DNA of 5,757 nt from Chloroflexota bacterium (GTDB taxonomy: Bacteria; Chloroflexota; Dormibacteria; Dormibacterales; Dormibacteraceae): positions 1 through 5,757 of the forward strand of contig VBFW01000194.1 in assembly GCA_005880525.1 (NCBI GenBank), read 5' to 3'. The notes beneath the pieces were generated by a model, which worked only from the letters and a program-made list of their open reading frames with translations, was not told the origin of the DNA and did not search any database. Each line of letters begins with the position of its first letter. Position 1 is the first letter of the stretch. Both the position numbers and the translations under genes were made by a program. Positions 4,896 through 5,757 of the stretch are shown here, in pieces.

Positions 4896-5746
4896 CCGCT
4901 TCTCCGCAGAATCAGGCCCAGACACGCGAGGTAGGGCACGTATCTCACCGCCGGGTCCACGCGCGGCGGCGGGTCCACGGCCAGCACGCCGCGCCCGGTC
5001 AGCTCCTCCAACCTGGTGGCCACCCCAGACACCAGTGGCGGATCGGCACGCACCACGATTGGTGAGCTCGGCCCGAATCCGGTGCCACCGGAGCGCCGGC
5101 TGAGCCCCAGCACGGGCCTGAGCGCGTCGAATATTGATCGGGCCAGGTCCCTATCTGTTTCGGCGTTGAAGGCGTGCCATACCCGGGGCACGTGCTTGTC
5201 GATCAGAACGACCTCGGCGGGGGCGCTCATCAGGTCGACGAAGATGCAGGAATCCCTCGTAAGCGCCCGCGCCACGCACAGCGACTTGAGGTCGACGGCC
5301 GCGGGCTCGAGGCCCGCCAGCCTGATCGATTCTGCGATCGCCACCACCTGCGCGCGATCCCAGACCGCCGCAAATACTGCACGCTCTTCTGGCGCCGCGC
5401 CAGGCACCTCGAGGTGGCGACGGGCCATCTTGCTGGTCCCGAGGTCGAGCTGGTTCCTCACGGCTGCGTCGATGTCAGCATCAGTGGCGCTCCGGGGAAA
5501 GCTCATCACGCGAAAGCTGGCGACCGAATCGCCCGCGGCGACCACAGCCCTTGAAGTCATGATCTCGGAGCGAGCAACCAGCTGACGCAAGGCCTGCCCC
5601 AGCGCAGCCGGGTCCGGCACGCGGCTCCCCTGCATCGAACCCGGCGGGGCACCCGCCTCGCCGCATCGCATTGGACCACCCGGCAGCCCCTCGACGACGC
5701 GGAGCGTCTCGGAGGACATGTCGACCGCGAGTCGGGAGGCAGGCAC
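4892..5746 (-). CDS. pilM: PilM-like actin-fold pilus assembly protein
   Basis: PilM is a cytoplasmic FtsA/actin-like protein that binds the N-terminus of PilN and is part of the T4P alignment subcomplex. The 284-aa product (family often about 350) shows the expected order: a phosphate-1-like strand SRLAVDMSSETLRVVEG (4-20), SRAVVAAGDSVASFRVMSFP (65-84), AAVRNQLD (94-101), AGLEPAAVDLKSLCVARAL (144-162), a phosphate-2-like strand CIFVDLMSAPAEVVLID (167-183), PLVSGVATRLEELTG (237-251) followed by VLAVDPP, and the typical end YLACLGLILR. The DxG glycines of both phosphate motifs are replaced (DMS and DLM), and the usual GG before the adenosine contact is a single G. The GTG start is bounded by an in-frame TAG at 5752-5750; the Shine-Dalgarno is weak. 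Its TGA overlaps the pilN ATG by 4 nt. It appears to be complete and the first gene of the pil operon in this window. Promoter and upstream genes lie outside. Confidence 0.78.
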   Translation of the reverse strand: MPASRLAVDMSSETLRVVEGLPGGPMRCGEAGAPPGSMQGSRVPDPAALGQALRQLVARSEIMTSRAVVAAGDSVASFRVMSFPRSATDADIDAAVRNQLDLGTSKMARRHLEVPGAAPEERAVFAAVWDRAQVVAIAESIRLAGLEPAAVDLKSLCVARALTRDSCIFVDLMSAPAEVVLIDKHVPRVWHAFNAETDRDLARSIFDALRPVLGLSRRSGGTGFGPSSPIVVRADPPLVSGVATRLEELTGRGVLAVDPPPRVDPAVRYVPYLACLGLILRRSG

Positions 5747-5757
5747 CTTCTAAGGAG

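Noticed and set aside
5016..5585. Plus-strand open frame of 189 codons opposite pilM
   Set aside because: No motifs or plausible ribosome-binding site; the minus strand has PilM strand motifs and a 4-nt coupled overlap with pilN.

Overview
This is a GC-rich, gene-dense bacterial window. It carries a cell-envelope polysaccharide gene and an envelope-anchored glycosidase-like protein next to a type IV pilus (T4P) locus. Strong G/C third-position bias, GTG starts and a prepilin N-terminus of the general GFTLIE type fit a high-GC soil or aquatic bacterium, perhaps Dormibacterota/Chloroflexota-like or an actinobacterium. No phylogenetic marker is present, so this is a weak inference.

Layout. (1) Positions 1-1321(1348), minus: a Wzz/Lsr2-unrelated, chain-length-determinant type polysaccharide co-polymerase with a C-terminal cytoplasmic domain shaped like a BY-kinase but without a P-loop; it runs off the left edge. 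(2) 1479-2552(2567), minus: a secreted TIM-barrel glycoside-hydrolase-like protein with a signal peptide, six mature-region cysteines and a C-terminal membrane anchor. (3) 2771-3820, plus: a complete PilT retraction ATPase, divergent from gene 2. (4) 3792-5746, minus: a T4P assembly operon read from right to left as pilM, pilN, a remnant, a prepilin gene, a hairpin terminator and a prepilin-peptidase gene. Its last gene converges on pilT with a 29-bp tail overlap.

The most striking observation is in the minus-strand pil operon. pilM looks complete, though divergent in its nucleotide-binding motifs. The three genes after it are all incomplete. PilN stops right after its transmembrane segment and is followed in the same frame by an orphan C-terminus-like fragment. 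The prepilin has a perfect GFTLIE start and a convincing pilin C-terminus in two different reading frames, with the middle missing. The prepilin peptidase has only its N-terminal tetracysteine domain, without the aspartyl protease half. Either the operon has decayed by several internal deletions, or the assembly has collapsed at several points (for example, scaffold gaps removed). The sequence alone cannot separate these. Read-level evidence would.

Together, the intact parts would serve surface functions: polysaccharide chain-length control, an exposed carbohydrate-active protein, and pilus assembly and retraction. No RNA genes, insertion sequences, CRISPR arrays or tandem repeats were seen.
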